From positions 20,634,501 through 20,698,500 of the forward strand of contig NC_092580.1 in NCBI RefSeq assembly GCF_037975245.1: a stretch of DNA of 64,000 nt. The letters are read 5' to 3'. Below the pieces are notes generated by a model. The model saw only the letters and a program-made list of their open reading frames with translations. It did no database searches and had not been told where the DNA came from. Positions 36,773 to 47,982 of the stretch are shown here, in pieces (positions within the stretch are counted from its first letter, which is position 1; each line of letters opens with the position of its first letter). Both the position numbers and the translations under genes were made by a program. The stretch comes from Apostichopus japonicus. Its lineage: Eukaryota > Echinodermata > Holothuroidea > Aspidochirotida > Stichopodidae.

Positions 36773-38732
36773 CAGGCGCGTATCCGGGGGGGTCGTTGGG
36801 GGCGCGCGCCCCACGGGTAAGAAAAAGAGGAGAGAAAAAAAGAGGAGAGAAAAAAAGAGGAGAAAAAAGAGGAGAAAAAAGAGGGGAAAAAAGAGGGGGA
36901 AAAAGAGGAGGAGGAGAGGAAGGGAAAAAAAAAAAGAAGAAAGAGAGAAAAGGAGGTAGTAAAAGAAAAACGCCAAGACATCGGGAAGAGAATTAACGAG
37001 GAACAGTGACATCATTATAGCGCTGATCCCTATTATAAACACAGGGTAGCCAGTGACGGATCGAAGATTTCGGAAGGGGCGTGCACCTCACCCTACCCCT
37101 TACACCGACAACTCCATTTTTGACGTTTCCATTTTTCCTCTCTCACTAATGTATCTATATATATATATATACTACATATGGTCTATCATAACGCGTGTGT
37201 GTGTGTATGGACGCCTTAAACAATTGTACAATTGTGCCATGAAACCAACTGTGGCTGGTCTCGAACTCGACCCAGTCGTCGGGGAACATGACGCATTTCG
37301 GGAAGGGGCGACCACCCCACCCCCCCCCCTCCCGAGCATATTTTTTATGATATCGCTAGTAATTTCAAAATAGAAAATGCTTAGATACAACTAACAAGGC
37401 ATGGGAAGTGTCATTTCCAGCGATCTGGGAGGAACTTTCGGCCAAAATTTTGGGTACGCTTCGCGCCAACTCATGGTGGCGCTACGCTTAGATAGTTTGC
37501 CTACAGACTTCGCCCCTCCCTTGGAAAATCCTCGCTACGTGCCTGTTCGAATTTGTTAAGCAAACAGCAGATATCAAATCATATCAATGAGCATGGAAAT
37601 GGCGTTCCAGGGTGAACAGCTTCAAAACTGTATGTATGTGTAGTCAAAGGCGAGGGAGCCCAATTTGATTTGGGGAGCTGTAACGACTTGCCCGAAAAAT
37701 ATGTAACCAATATTTTTCGCGCGCTCCGCTTGCGTTTAACATGTTAATGTCAATATCATATAAGCAAGCATCGGTTATTACATCGCATGCCATCGTGTAC
37801 CGTACGGTCCGTGAAAGTTGCGCAGTACACCCCGGGATGCCCATCAAAACAACGAAATGTCTTATGTAGATGTAGAAAAAGCATCTTTTACATTAGTAAA
37901 GGCTAATTAGTCGGCAAAGCTTAGAACTTTATTTTAATTACCAAGGAGGTGATTTTTAATTAATTTCCTTAGATGTAGCTATGTCTTGCAATTTATTTTT
38001 CTTTCAGTATAGGTGCCCGAAAAATTCTCATCTTATTGCCCGAATTTTCAGGAAAAAAATATTGGACGGGCGGTGGCAGCCCCCCCCCCCCCCGCCTCCT
38101 ACGCCTATGTGTGTAAGTGTTCGGTTTCGGAAATATCTGGTATTTGTTTCATTTCCTTCAACCAAGTTTTATAATAGCCGTTATTAGAGGTTTTAACATT
38201 TGTACACCAATAAATGAACTGTGTCTGAATTTTCGAAAATTTCCTGACCAACATTCTTCATCATATTTCCCTCTACTCGTGCAATTTTGGCCGGTCTGTT
38301 AGGGGTTCAAGGAGGTTTTTCTATATTGGTTGTCCATAGATGAATTGTTTTGCAACATTATGGGTATGTTTTGAAGTGAGTTTATTCACGAGAAATATGA
38401 ATTTTCAAATTCTGAACAAATAATGGGCTTAAAACCTTAAAAGGGGACTGTAGGGTACACAGGACATGCGATGAGGTCGAACATGATGTGTGACTGGTGA
38501 CAATATTCAAAAAGGTTATGGATGGGGGAAAAAAACTATTGGAAATACTTGGTTCTCAGGCAAAAAGTGTACATCTGGTTGGTCATTTTCAAGCCCGAAA
38601 AGTGCCATTTCCGGTGATCTGGGGGGTATCAAAACCAGAAATTTTCTTGTACGCTGCGCGCCAACCGATGGTGGTGCTCCGCTTAGATAGTAATTCGCGC
38701 CCCCGGGTTAGAAAATCCTGGATACGCCCCTG
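36773..38732 (+). mobile_element. ~2-kb non-autonomous TIR DNA transposon, copy 2
   Basis: Begins CAGGCGCGTATCCGGG and ends CCTGGATACGCCCCTG. It shares with copies 1 and 3 the GC-rich stem, purine tract, 'accaactgtggctggtctcg', the ~75-bp modules (37400 and 38600) and the right arm (from 'agtttattcacgagaaat' near 38376). It contains an internal end-like 'cctcgctacgtgcctg' near 37529. Flanks show no clean duplication. Confidence 0.85.
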
Positions 38733-38919
38733 ATATATACATATGTAAGATATCTTTACTTAACAACTAAGAAATTAACTATATTTTCCATAATAAACCT
38801 GCATATTTGGTACTTGATCAAACATATTTTGGACCCTATGAGTTCTTGTTTCATCGAACAGTTCATGACAAATCATAGACTTGTTTATATAAATCGTTGG
38901 ATCATACGATCAATTTATC

Positions 38920-38920
<1 letters not shown>

Positions 38921-38962
<42 letters not shown>

Positions 38963-38975
38963 CTATATATATATT
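38921..38975. repeat. (AT)n microsatellite
   Basis: About 17 or more AT dinucleotides followed by short interrupted TA repeats. Confidence 0.9.
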
Positions 38976-40999
38976 CGCGCTTTTCTTGTTTATTAACTAA
39001 ATGTGAAATGTAAACTACTTCCAGTATAAACAAAACATTGTCGAATTCAGTGGAGAAGTTTTCGCAAATACCCAAGCTTTCAGAAACAATCAAACAATTG
39101 AGGATAAACATTATACAGTAATTGAAAGGGACTTTAATGATTTTCTCGTAAAATTATATTGTAAATTTCTTGAAATAATCACCTTCCCTATGGGGTCAAA
39201 AATATTAATTTACAGAGGTCATAAACTGTTTGATTTAATATCACCATATTTCATCTGACGAAATTGATTATTTCTAAATTGTTGATATATCACGACCCTT
39301 ATTGAATGCAAAGCGTTAAATTATACGTAAATTGATACTAACAGGTTCCTATTAAACCGCTCACGTGGGATAGTGAATTCGCGAAATACAATGCAGGCGG
39401 TCTGTTCTGTAGTGGAGGTGAGCTGATAAATGAATCGCGATAGTCAACCACTGCACTTTATACCAATGGGAACTAAAACTGTATCATTCTCACGGTAAAG
39501 CGACGAGTAACCGAATGCGAGTGAACGTCAGAGATTAACCGATATATACCCGACTTGTAAAATACAGCGAATCACTTGGCTGTGTGTATGTGAGGAGGGG
39601 GAGGGGTGGCGGGGAGGGGGGTTGGGGAAACCAAAATGACCGTAGATTGAGTAAAGAAAATGGCGGCGCTATAGCTAAATCTACTATAATATCAGGAATT
39701 GTGTAATTTACCTGACAGTCTGCAAATGTGTGGACGTAGACATCATCATCAGCTTGTTGTTAGAGTCAACAAATATTCCGGACAAATTGATCAAGTTTTA
39801 TGATTTACAATAATTTTGATTCTGAATAAACTCGCTTCAAAACAGAACAATGGCTGTACTCAACATTGTCTATACATATATGTCATTTATTTGTTTTTGT
39901 ACATTTATTTCTTTACAAGCCTCAAATGAATTCCTTTTATTTGTTTAAATAGCATGCAAATGTATACGTCAAATCGCGCAAACATATAAACTTAGGCCTA
40001 TGCTACTGCTGTTTACTTTTATTTAAATCTTTATTGACGCTTTTGGGAGTATGAAGCAAACATGTCTACACTACAATGATCACTATACGTTATGGTCATT
40101 AAAGGCATGGCTATACACTGACATTTTGTCAGACTGGCTGCGCTGTCCAGAACCCCAACTTAAGCATTGGTCAACAACGGTTGAAATTAATATATCCACG
40201 AGAGACCATTTATTAAAGCAAACTAATTCAGGTGTGTAATTGAGGTCAGTGAGGGCCAAAGGTCAGGAGGCGGTTACAATATTTATGGAATCAAGGGAAT
40301 AACTGTTCAGTTACAAAACGATTGTAATACTAACGTAAATGTAATTTATTTAAGATCAAACAAAACTGACGTTGAAATCCCTTGTTAAAAGGGTAAGTTC
40401 AGACTACCATATAATGAAATTTCATTGGTTATAATCCAAACGTATGTAGTCGCTATTGAGCTAGTTTAGTATTTACGAAGGAAAATTCGCAGAAACAAAC
40501 ATATGGTTAAACTTAACTCTTCTGAGGATTTCAATGATCAGAGAAATTATGCGTCGTCGCAATAACAAAGTTCAATTTTTGTTTTGTGTGCGAAACGTTC
40601 GTGTTTCCTTGGAATCACAGCCAATTACCACGAAGCAGTCAGTAAATGAACCCTTTTCTCCATCCAGTAATTGTCTTTCCTGCTTAATGACATTTCCTGA
40701 CACATTCTTGTTTTATTAGCAAAGGTCTTGTGGTTGATATTTCTGTGAACGATTATTACTCGATTGTTATTCATTGTCTGTGTGAAATGAATAGGAACTC
40801 GAATTGTTCAAGTGAGATGGAGAACTAATTTAAACAAAACCTGATACAAGCAATAAGAATGAGGTGGTTTCATCGGTGTCTCTGTATTAGCAATTGAGAG
40901 GTTATAGAGAGCACTAAAATAGAGTTTCAAGTGGATTTAAAGCTTCGGAGAATATTTTGACAAGAGCTTAGCTGATAGTCGTTACAAGTAAAGAAGCTC

Positions 41000-41008
41000 C
41001 AAATATAA
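41000..41008 (+). promoter_or_regulatory. Candidate TATA-like element
   Basis: 'aaatataaac' lies about 55 bp upstream of the ATG at 41063. Weak evidence, based on position only. Confidence 0.2.
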
Positions 41009-41062
41009 ACTGAAATCTTCAACTTTGAACAATCTGGGGTCTGTCAATAACATGTATTCAAG

Positions 41063-42139
41063 ATGGCGGCTGATTTTCAAAGTAAGTACCCTTCCAGAGG
41101 AGGGCAAAACCAGGAGGTAAATATAACAAACCGTTTGCAGACTACTTCAAGGGTTTCGCTTCACCGTAAAACGAATGTTACCAATAACTGTGTCATGAGT
41201 AAATCGTCTGAATTAGTACAAAGAGGAAGTACGCAGATTGGATTCACAAATCGAGAATCAGGAGCGGACAACAAGAAGGTTGTTAGATGCAGCTCCTTGC
41301 CAAGGTTGGATTTGCTAACATTAAAAGGTGAAAGGAGTAATGTACCAGGACGTGTGGGCAGTCTGACATCCTTATCGGTGTCTAAAGAACATTCGAAAAT
41401 TAGGCGGAAACGGAATCAGTTAGAAAGGGTGGCAACTTGGCAAAAAGATATGTCATCTCCAGGGCAACAGGCTCCACCCTCTTTGGGAATGGAGTTCATT
41501 GATTGGAGTTTGCTTAAGCGACGCTTCCCTTCGTCACCGCGAAGTAAAGAACATCAGCTGGTTCTAGAGGAACTGACGTCATCAAATTCATTAGATTCTG
41601 ATTCACGGGAAGATGTGTTAGGTCAAAGTTCAAGACATGGCATCATGCATGACACGAAACGTAAAGTCAGTAAACGTTGGAGCTCGGCAAGAATTAAACT
41701 GAAATCTACTTCAGTTTTTATGAATAAATTAGAAACAAACACAACGACCACGAGGAGGAGCAGTCGAGGCTCGATTGGTACTATTACGTCACAATCACAC
41801 ATTGATGAGGTATTGCCGGAAGAAATTGATTCATTCTCGTCAAATGGAATCGGAAAAGATTCACTAGTAAAGGTAAAGTCGAAACTGAAACCGAAGAGCA
41901 GAGGATGGAAAATCGTGAAAAATAATTTGTCTAGAATTGTAGAAATGTTGCCGAGGGATAGCATTGATTCCAGGCCTATGCAGTTTACTAACATAGCACA
42001 GATTGTGAGAGCGAAACAGTTTAGACTCATGATGCAAAGACGAGCAAGTTTTATAGAAAATGGAATATTTCGATTCGAAGAAGCTAAAAGGGATCTTTAT
42101 AAAAGATACGATAGACCTACTAATGTTAATACGCAATAA
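41063..42139 (+). CDS. Uncharacterised basic protein, single-exon 358-codon ORF
   Basis: Much the longest open frame in the window, starting in good Kozak context (AAGATGGCGG) and ending in TAA. It is basic and Ser/Arg/Lys-rich with no signal peptide, membrane segment or zinc motif that I can see. The first ~250 residues look disordered (for example SKSSELVQRG, RSSRGSIGTITS). Residues ~275-350 look ordered and helical (KSRGWKIVKNNLSRIVEML, FTNIAQIVRAKQFRLMMQRR, IRFEEAKRDLYKRY-like tail). An AATAAA lies 325 bp past the stop. I do not recognise the family. It could be an intronless gene or the large exon of a longer one. Frame length and biased codon content make chance unlikely. Confidence 0.7.
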   Translation: MAADFQSKYPSRGGQNQEVNITNRLQTTSRVSLHRKTNVTNNCVMSKSSELVQRGSTQIGFTNRESGADNKKVVRCSSLPRLDLLTLKGERSNVPGRVGSLTSLSVSKEHSKIRRKRNQLERVATWQKDMSSPGQQAPPSLGMEFIDWSLLKRRFPSSPRSKEHQLVLEELTSSNSLDSDSREDVLGQSSRHGIMHDTKRKVSKRWSSARIKLKSTSVFMNKLETNTTTTRRSSRGSIGTITSQSHIDEVLPEEIDSFSSNGIGKDSLVKVKSKLKPKSRGWKIVKNNLSRIVEMLPRDSIDSRPMQFTNIAQIVRAKQFRLMMQRRASFIENGIFRFEEAKRDLYKRYDRPTNVNTQ

Positions 42140-42463
42140 CTGTGTTACTATAGCAACACGATTTAATTATGTTACTATGGCAATACATAAAAGACCTTTG
42201 TGGACGGATCCATGGGTTGTTATCTTACGAATGACGTCATTGAAAAGTGTGAGTTAAGCCCTGGTAGCCATTCTTAGAGAATGTTCGTTCATTTCATTGA
42301 AATCAGGTGAATTTGTTGGTAAACTTACTATATTTCCTACACGTTTGTGTTTTTATTTGGAAAACACGGAAAACTTGAAAACATTTGCATTTCGCTGGGT
42401 TGAATGTAGGCTCAGGAATGAATAATATTAAAATTAATATGCAAATGATGTCAAAAGCAACCA

Positions 42464-42469
42464 AATAAA
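42464..42469 (+). promoter_or_regulatory. Candidate polyadenylation signal
   Basis: AATAAA downstream of the 358-codon ORF, in an AT-rich context. Confidence 0.4.
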
Positions 42470-44513
42470 TGTTATGTATGTAACAAAATCAAGCACTGTT
42501 AGTCAACGGACTTTACTATCAAGAAGTGTGATGGTCTGATGTGCTTAAAATATTGCAAACACACACGAAAAAAAGTTTCTCTTATGTCGAAAGGCGTTTA
42601 AGCTTTTTAATACTCCAAGAGACGTTTAAAAACCATAGAAAGTTCGCTTTGTAAAGGACAGTTCAGCAATTGAAGGCCATCTCAAAAATGTTTAATTTCT
42701 AATCAAGTACAGCAAGGAAGAATTCAATTAACGTAATAAAAATGTAAAAAATGTGTAATTAAAGATATTTTGAACTGCCTTTGCGGAGATATAGTGATTT
42801 ACCTCTGGTGTAGTCAGATTAATTTCAGTTCATTGTTTCCATCTTGGAGTAGCTGCTTGCTAATACTTCATTTGGTAAAGTTCTTTCGTTTCACTGTAGT
42901 GCAACAAAAAATCTATTATTTTATACCAAACAGGGCATACATATGAAATTCCAGTGGCAACTTGGTTAAAGAAACCAGTAGTAAATCTTTAATGCGATAG
43001 TTTAAACTATATAAACAGTGCGCACTAAATTCAATTTAATTGAAAGTTGACAGGTATAGCTCTCTGAGGTCAAAACAAATAAATGTTTTAAGGCAGGGTT
43101 TGGAAAAATATATATCTCAACATGGTCCGACTGATATGAATTTGGTATCTATCATTCTCTGTGAAAATATTTCTTATGATGTAAGACAGATCAGCTCCAT
43201 TAATAACATATTTTCTTACACGGATTAGATTGATAAATTATTAGAAATGATTGCACTGAATATTTACTGGTTGCAATGAATTTTCAATGTCATATTTTAC
43301 GAACGATTTTGCATTTTCTCTTCAAGTTACCTATGTTTATAGTTTTATCACAAAGAGCTGAGGTGGATGGATATCCGGGGGAGGGGGATGGGAGGGGGAA
43401 GGAGGGAGGGAGGTGCAAAGGTTAATGGACGGTTGTTAATGTCACAGTTACATCTGGTTGTTAAACCAAAAAAAATGATGAAGTTATTTTAGAGTACATA
43501 ATTCCAACTTTATAATCGTTGTTTAATCTAAATTTAAGTATTCACAACAACCCCCCCCCCCAAAAAAAAAGCAATAATAATAATGATAATATTATAATAA
43601 TTACACAAATTGACTTGTTTGTAAATGCAAAATGAAATCCAAATTTTTCTTAAAGTAGTATAAGGTTCATACACGGATGTTTGAAATCATTAAATAAAAA
43701 ACAACTTATAACTTCTAATTGTTTCTTTGTAATCTAGCTGTCATTACGTTGTCTATGTTAAAAGTACTAATACAACAATGCTACATAAACTTATGAAGGT
43801 TTCTCGTTTGACATATTTTAATAACAATTATAGAAATCTAACAGAAGAAGCAATCACTGACATTAGCAAAGCTTACAGTCTTACTTCTGTTATGTAAAAC
43901 ACAATAGGTCTAACTTATTTCCTGGCTGAATAATTAATGTTGCATAGGAAAGCTTAAAAGCTTTAATGCACCATATTTTAACTATTTGAAACTGAGCCTA
44001 ACTTTAACCTAATATTAGTTTTCTGATACTGTTGTCCACTGAATAATCTATCACGAGTTTTAAAAGAAATCTTTTTTCAGGTGATTATTGCTTCATCATG
44101 TGTATTCTCAATACATAATGCAACCAGAAAGCCAGTTGGATTTGTGATTCCTTGCCAAACAGTTTTGCTCCAAATTCCAAATAATTATCTGACTAATGTA
44201 GAGCAAGTGAGTTAAATTTGTCCAAGAGTTAATTGAGAACCAGAAAAGATATGTAGCAATCCCCTGTTGGCATCAACCATGTCATTCACTTAAAAGGATT
44301 TTACAGTATAGAATTTTAAACCAAAATGTTTCAATATCTAGAAAGAACAGCCTTCCGATTTGAAATATAGACACCAATTTGGAAATGGCAAATCCCTTTA
44401 ATAATGAAAGTTTCATGACATTGTTGATACACTATGATATATTTTTGAGAAATTGGCCAAGTTTTCCACCATTTGACCCCTTGAGGCTCAGACGTGGCAA
44501 ACTGATAGGGGGT
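42470..44513. other. Intergenic, no gene seen
   Basis: AT-rich sequence with a G/A-rich patch at 43376-43420 and a C10/A9 junction near 43551-43570. Confidence 0.5.
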
Positions 44514-44517
44514 TTAA

Positions 44518-45138
44518 AGCAGCATTTTGCGTTTGGTCGCCGTTAGGCTACTTTTTTGATATGTCCATCGATTTTTTTACATATATCAATCACAAAACAG
44601 CAAACTAAGATATTAGCCAAGTTTTTTTCCTGCCAACAACGTTAATTGGCGAGTAATTAAGGATATTTGCAGATAATGAGAAATGTGTCCTCGACAAATT
44701 CCACTGTTAAAATTAATCGCGTACAGTTCCGCCAAACCCACTAGTTTGAATTCAACCAATCAGAGATGCAGGTTTAGTTATGAGCCGTTGCTAAAAATAG
44801 ATTCAAGACTTTGCGTTGGTACAACCAGGGAGATGTATGGAACTCCCTTGTACAACTGCCATATAGACTGTACACAAGTAAAGCATGGTGTTGTATTACA
44901 TAGGCCCATTGGTCAATGATGTTCGTAGTGTTTAAATATTCATATTATGGGCGAGGTTTATTGGGTTCTAACGGTAAATATCTTGGATAAAAACAAAGTT
45001 GAAAGTTGCAAATTTTTCGACTTTTATGCCACCATGTGAAGTAAGATTTAGATAGATAAGCTAGTTATGTATGTCGTTATGGCATAGTGGAGTCAGTGAG
45101 GTTGAGAAAAATCATAGAAAAGGACGCAAAATGCTGCT
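44518..45138. mobile_element. 621-bp MITE flanked by TTAA
   Basis: AGCAGCATTTTGCGT at the left and ACGCAAAATGCTGCT at the right (second base pairings partly changed inward) are inverted repeats. Both sides are flanked by TTAA (44514-44517, 45139-45142). TTAA duplication is typical of piggyBac and Kolobok elements. The body has no transposase frame, so it is non-autonomous. Confidence 0.8.
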
Positions 45139-45577
45139 TTAAAGCAAGTATGAACTCTGAAGCAGATTTCATTACCTGGATGCCAGGTACGCTTCGTTGA
45201 AGACCTATAAGTCCCTTCACAAAACTAAACTGAACCGAATTTGACCAAACTATGTTCAACAAAAGAAAATCATAGCATTGGAGAATACACAGATTAATTG
45301 TAGCTTTAGTTTCGGAGATATCATGTTAAAAAGGTTTTCAGACTTTGATGCCTGTTGACCTAATGTGACATATGAACTCTACCAATTTCAATAGGATTCT
45401 TGCACTTACCAAGCTGGATCTACATACTAAGTATGAAGTTCAAGAAAGATTTACTTCTGTGTTATTGTGTTTACAAGTTATGCAGAAATTCACTTAAATG
45501 TTCAACGCAAATAACCTTTGACCTCCATCAATTTCAATAGGGTTCTATCTTGTACTCAACAAGCTGAATCTACATAC

Positions 45578-47777
45578 CAGGTGCGTATCCAGGGGGGGCG
45601 TTGGGGGCGCGCGCCCCCCGGGTAAGAAAAAGAGGAGAGAAAAAAAAAGAGAAGAAAAAAAGAAAAAAGAGGGGAAAAAAGAGGAGGAGAGGAAGGAAGG
45701 GAAAAGAAAAAGAAGAAAGAGAGAAAAAGGAGAAGAGGGAGTAAAAGAAAAACGCGAAGACACCGGGGAGAGAAAGAGGAACAGTGACATCATTACAGCG
45801 CTGAAGGGTAGCCAGTGACGGATCAATGATTTCGTAAAAGTGTGACTCACCCTACCCCTTACACCGACAACTCCATTTTTTGACGTTTCCATTTTCCTCT
45901 CTCACTAATGATCTATATATGTACTATATATGGTCTATCATAACGCGTGTGTAGAATTGTGCTATGAAACCAACTGTGGCTGGTCTCGAACTCGACCGTG
46001 TCGTCGGGGAACATGACGCATTTTGGGATGGGGGCGACCGCCCGCCCGCCCCCCCCCCCATTCAGCATTTTTTTAAATGATATCGCTAAGTAATTTCAAA
46101 ATAGAAAGTGCTTAGAGGCAACTTACAAGGCCTGGGAAGTGTCATTTCCAGCGATCTGGGAGACATTTTCGGCCAAAATTTGCTTGTACGCTTTGCGCTA
46201 ACAAATGGTCCTGGGTAGTGCCATTTCCAGCGATCTGGGAGGCATTTTCGGCCAAAATTTTCTTGTACGCTTCGCGCCAACCTATGGTGGCGCTTCGCTT
46301 AGATAATTTGCCTACAGGCTTCGCCCCTCCCTTGGCAAATTCCTCGCTACGCGCCTGTTCGAATTTGCAACGCAAACAGCAGATATCACATCATATCAGT
46401 GAGCATGAAAATGGCGTTCCAGGATGAAAAGCCTCAAAACTGTCCGACTTGCCTGAAAAAATAACCAAAAATTTTCGCGCGCGAAGCGCGCGTTCAACGT
46501 GTTCATGTCAATATCATATAAGCAAGCATCGGTTATTACATCGCATGCCATCATGTACCGTACGGGCCGTTCAAATTGCGCAGTATTTCGCGGGATACTA
46601 ATGTAAACAACGACATGTCTCATGTAGATGGAGAAAAAGCATGGAGGTCCAATTATGTCAAAACTCTCTTTTACATTAGTAATGGCGAATTAGGGGCTGC
46701 ACCCCCGCCGCGCAGTGGCGGAGCGTCCATACGGTCGGGGGGGTGGATGCCCCCCCTGACGGACTCAAATGGACTGCTGGCGCCTTTTTCAGCTCTTTAC
46801 CACTTTTTACTTATTCTAGATTATTAACTTTTTTATTGCGCTATCATCTACTTATTGACATTTGTCACATTTTTTTGCTGTAATTTGGCGATGACACCTT
46901 ATTCTTCGTTTATCTGCAAATTAGCCAGGCCCGGAAAGGGTCATTTCCGGCGATCTAGGGAGTATCTTTACTCAAAAATTTTCTGTACGCTACGCGCCAA
47001 CCAGTGGTGGCACTCCGCTTAGATAGTGTCGAAAGCGCTCCTACAGACCATTCTCGCCACTCCTGACCAATACCCCTAGCTCCGCCACTGCCGCCGCGCC
47101 TCCTACGCCTATGTGTGTAGTGTTCGGTTGAAGGAAATATCTGCTATTTTTTCATTTCCTCAACCAAGTTTTATAATAGCCGTTATAAGAGGTTTTAATG
47201 TTTGTACACCAATAAATTAACTGTGTCTGAATTTTCGACAATTTCTGACCAACATTCTGCATCACACTTCCCTCTACTCGTGCAATTTTGACCGGTCTGT
47301 TAGGGGTTCAAGGAAGTTTTTCTATATTGGTTGTCCATAGATGAAATTTTGTACAACATTATGGGTATGTTTTCAAGTGAGTTTATTCACGAGAAATGTG
47401 AATTTTCAAATTCTGAACAAATATGGGGCTTAAAACCTTGAAAAGTGGGGCTGACGGGTATTGTGGGCCGCGACGTAGAATCACCTACAAAAGCAAAGAC
47501 CCACAGGAGATGCCATCAGGTCGAACATGATGTGTGCCGGGTTGACAAACTTCAAAAAGGTTATGGATGGAAAAAAAACTATTAGGAAATACCTGGTTCT
47601 CAGGCAAAAAGTGTACATCTGGTTGGTCATTTCAAGCCCGAGAAGTGCCGTTTCCGGTGATCTGGGGGGGTTTCAAAACAAGAAATTTTCTTGTACGCTG
47701 CGCGCCAACCGATGGTGGCGCTCCGCTTAGATAGTAATTCGCGCCCCCCGGGTTTGAAAATCCTGGATACGCGCCTG
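45578..47777 (+). mobile_element. ~2-kb non-autonomous TIR DNA transposon, copy 3, with 5-bp TSD
   Basis: Starts CAGGTGCGTATCCAGG and ends CCTGGATACGCGCCTG. CATAC is repeated directly at 45573-45577 and 47778-47782, and removing the element rejoins the host tandem repeat. It shares all main parts with copies 1 and 2, including four copies of the ~75-bp module counting the nested element (46139, 46218, 46937, 47645). No transposase frame is visible. Confidence 0.9.
46713..47090. mobile_element. 378-bp hAT MITE nested in copy 3
   Basis: Perfect 12-bp inverted ends CAGTGGCGGAGC and GCTCCGCCACTG, with an exact 8-bp target duplication CCGCCGCG (46705-46712, 47091-47098). Its right part holds the same ~75-bp module (about 46937-47015) found in the host transposon. 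Confidence 0.93.
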
Positions 47778-47982
47778 CATACCCTATATGAAGTTCAACA
47801 AAGATACACTTTTTGACTTTGACCTCTGTTGACCCCACATGACAATTGAACTTCACAGAAAACAATAGGATTCTTGTACTCAATACGACATATCCACATA
47901 CCAAGTATGAAATCAATCCACCATGATCCTTTTGAGTTACCGTGTTTACATTGCAAGTGTCACATACGTACACACACGCCAT

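Larger units (their letters stand above)
38733..41062. other. Intergenic region
   Basis: No gene recognised. Holds an (AT)n stretch and a strongly G-rich segment at 39590-39630 that could form G-quadruplexes. Confidence 0.5.
45340..47980. repeat. Old ~145-bp tandem repeat split by a transposon
   Basis: Words such as 'tttgacctctgttgacc', 'caataggattcttg(t/c)act', 'atctacatac' and 'aagtatgaa' recur near 45345, 45500 and, beyond the inserted element, 47815-47915. Spacing of the 'tcaatagg' words is 144 bp. Confidence 0.7.

Noticed and set aside
41623-42136. Antisense frames of 135 and 90 codons
   Set aside because: Shadows of the 358-codon + strand ORF.
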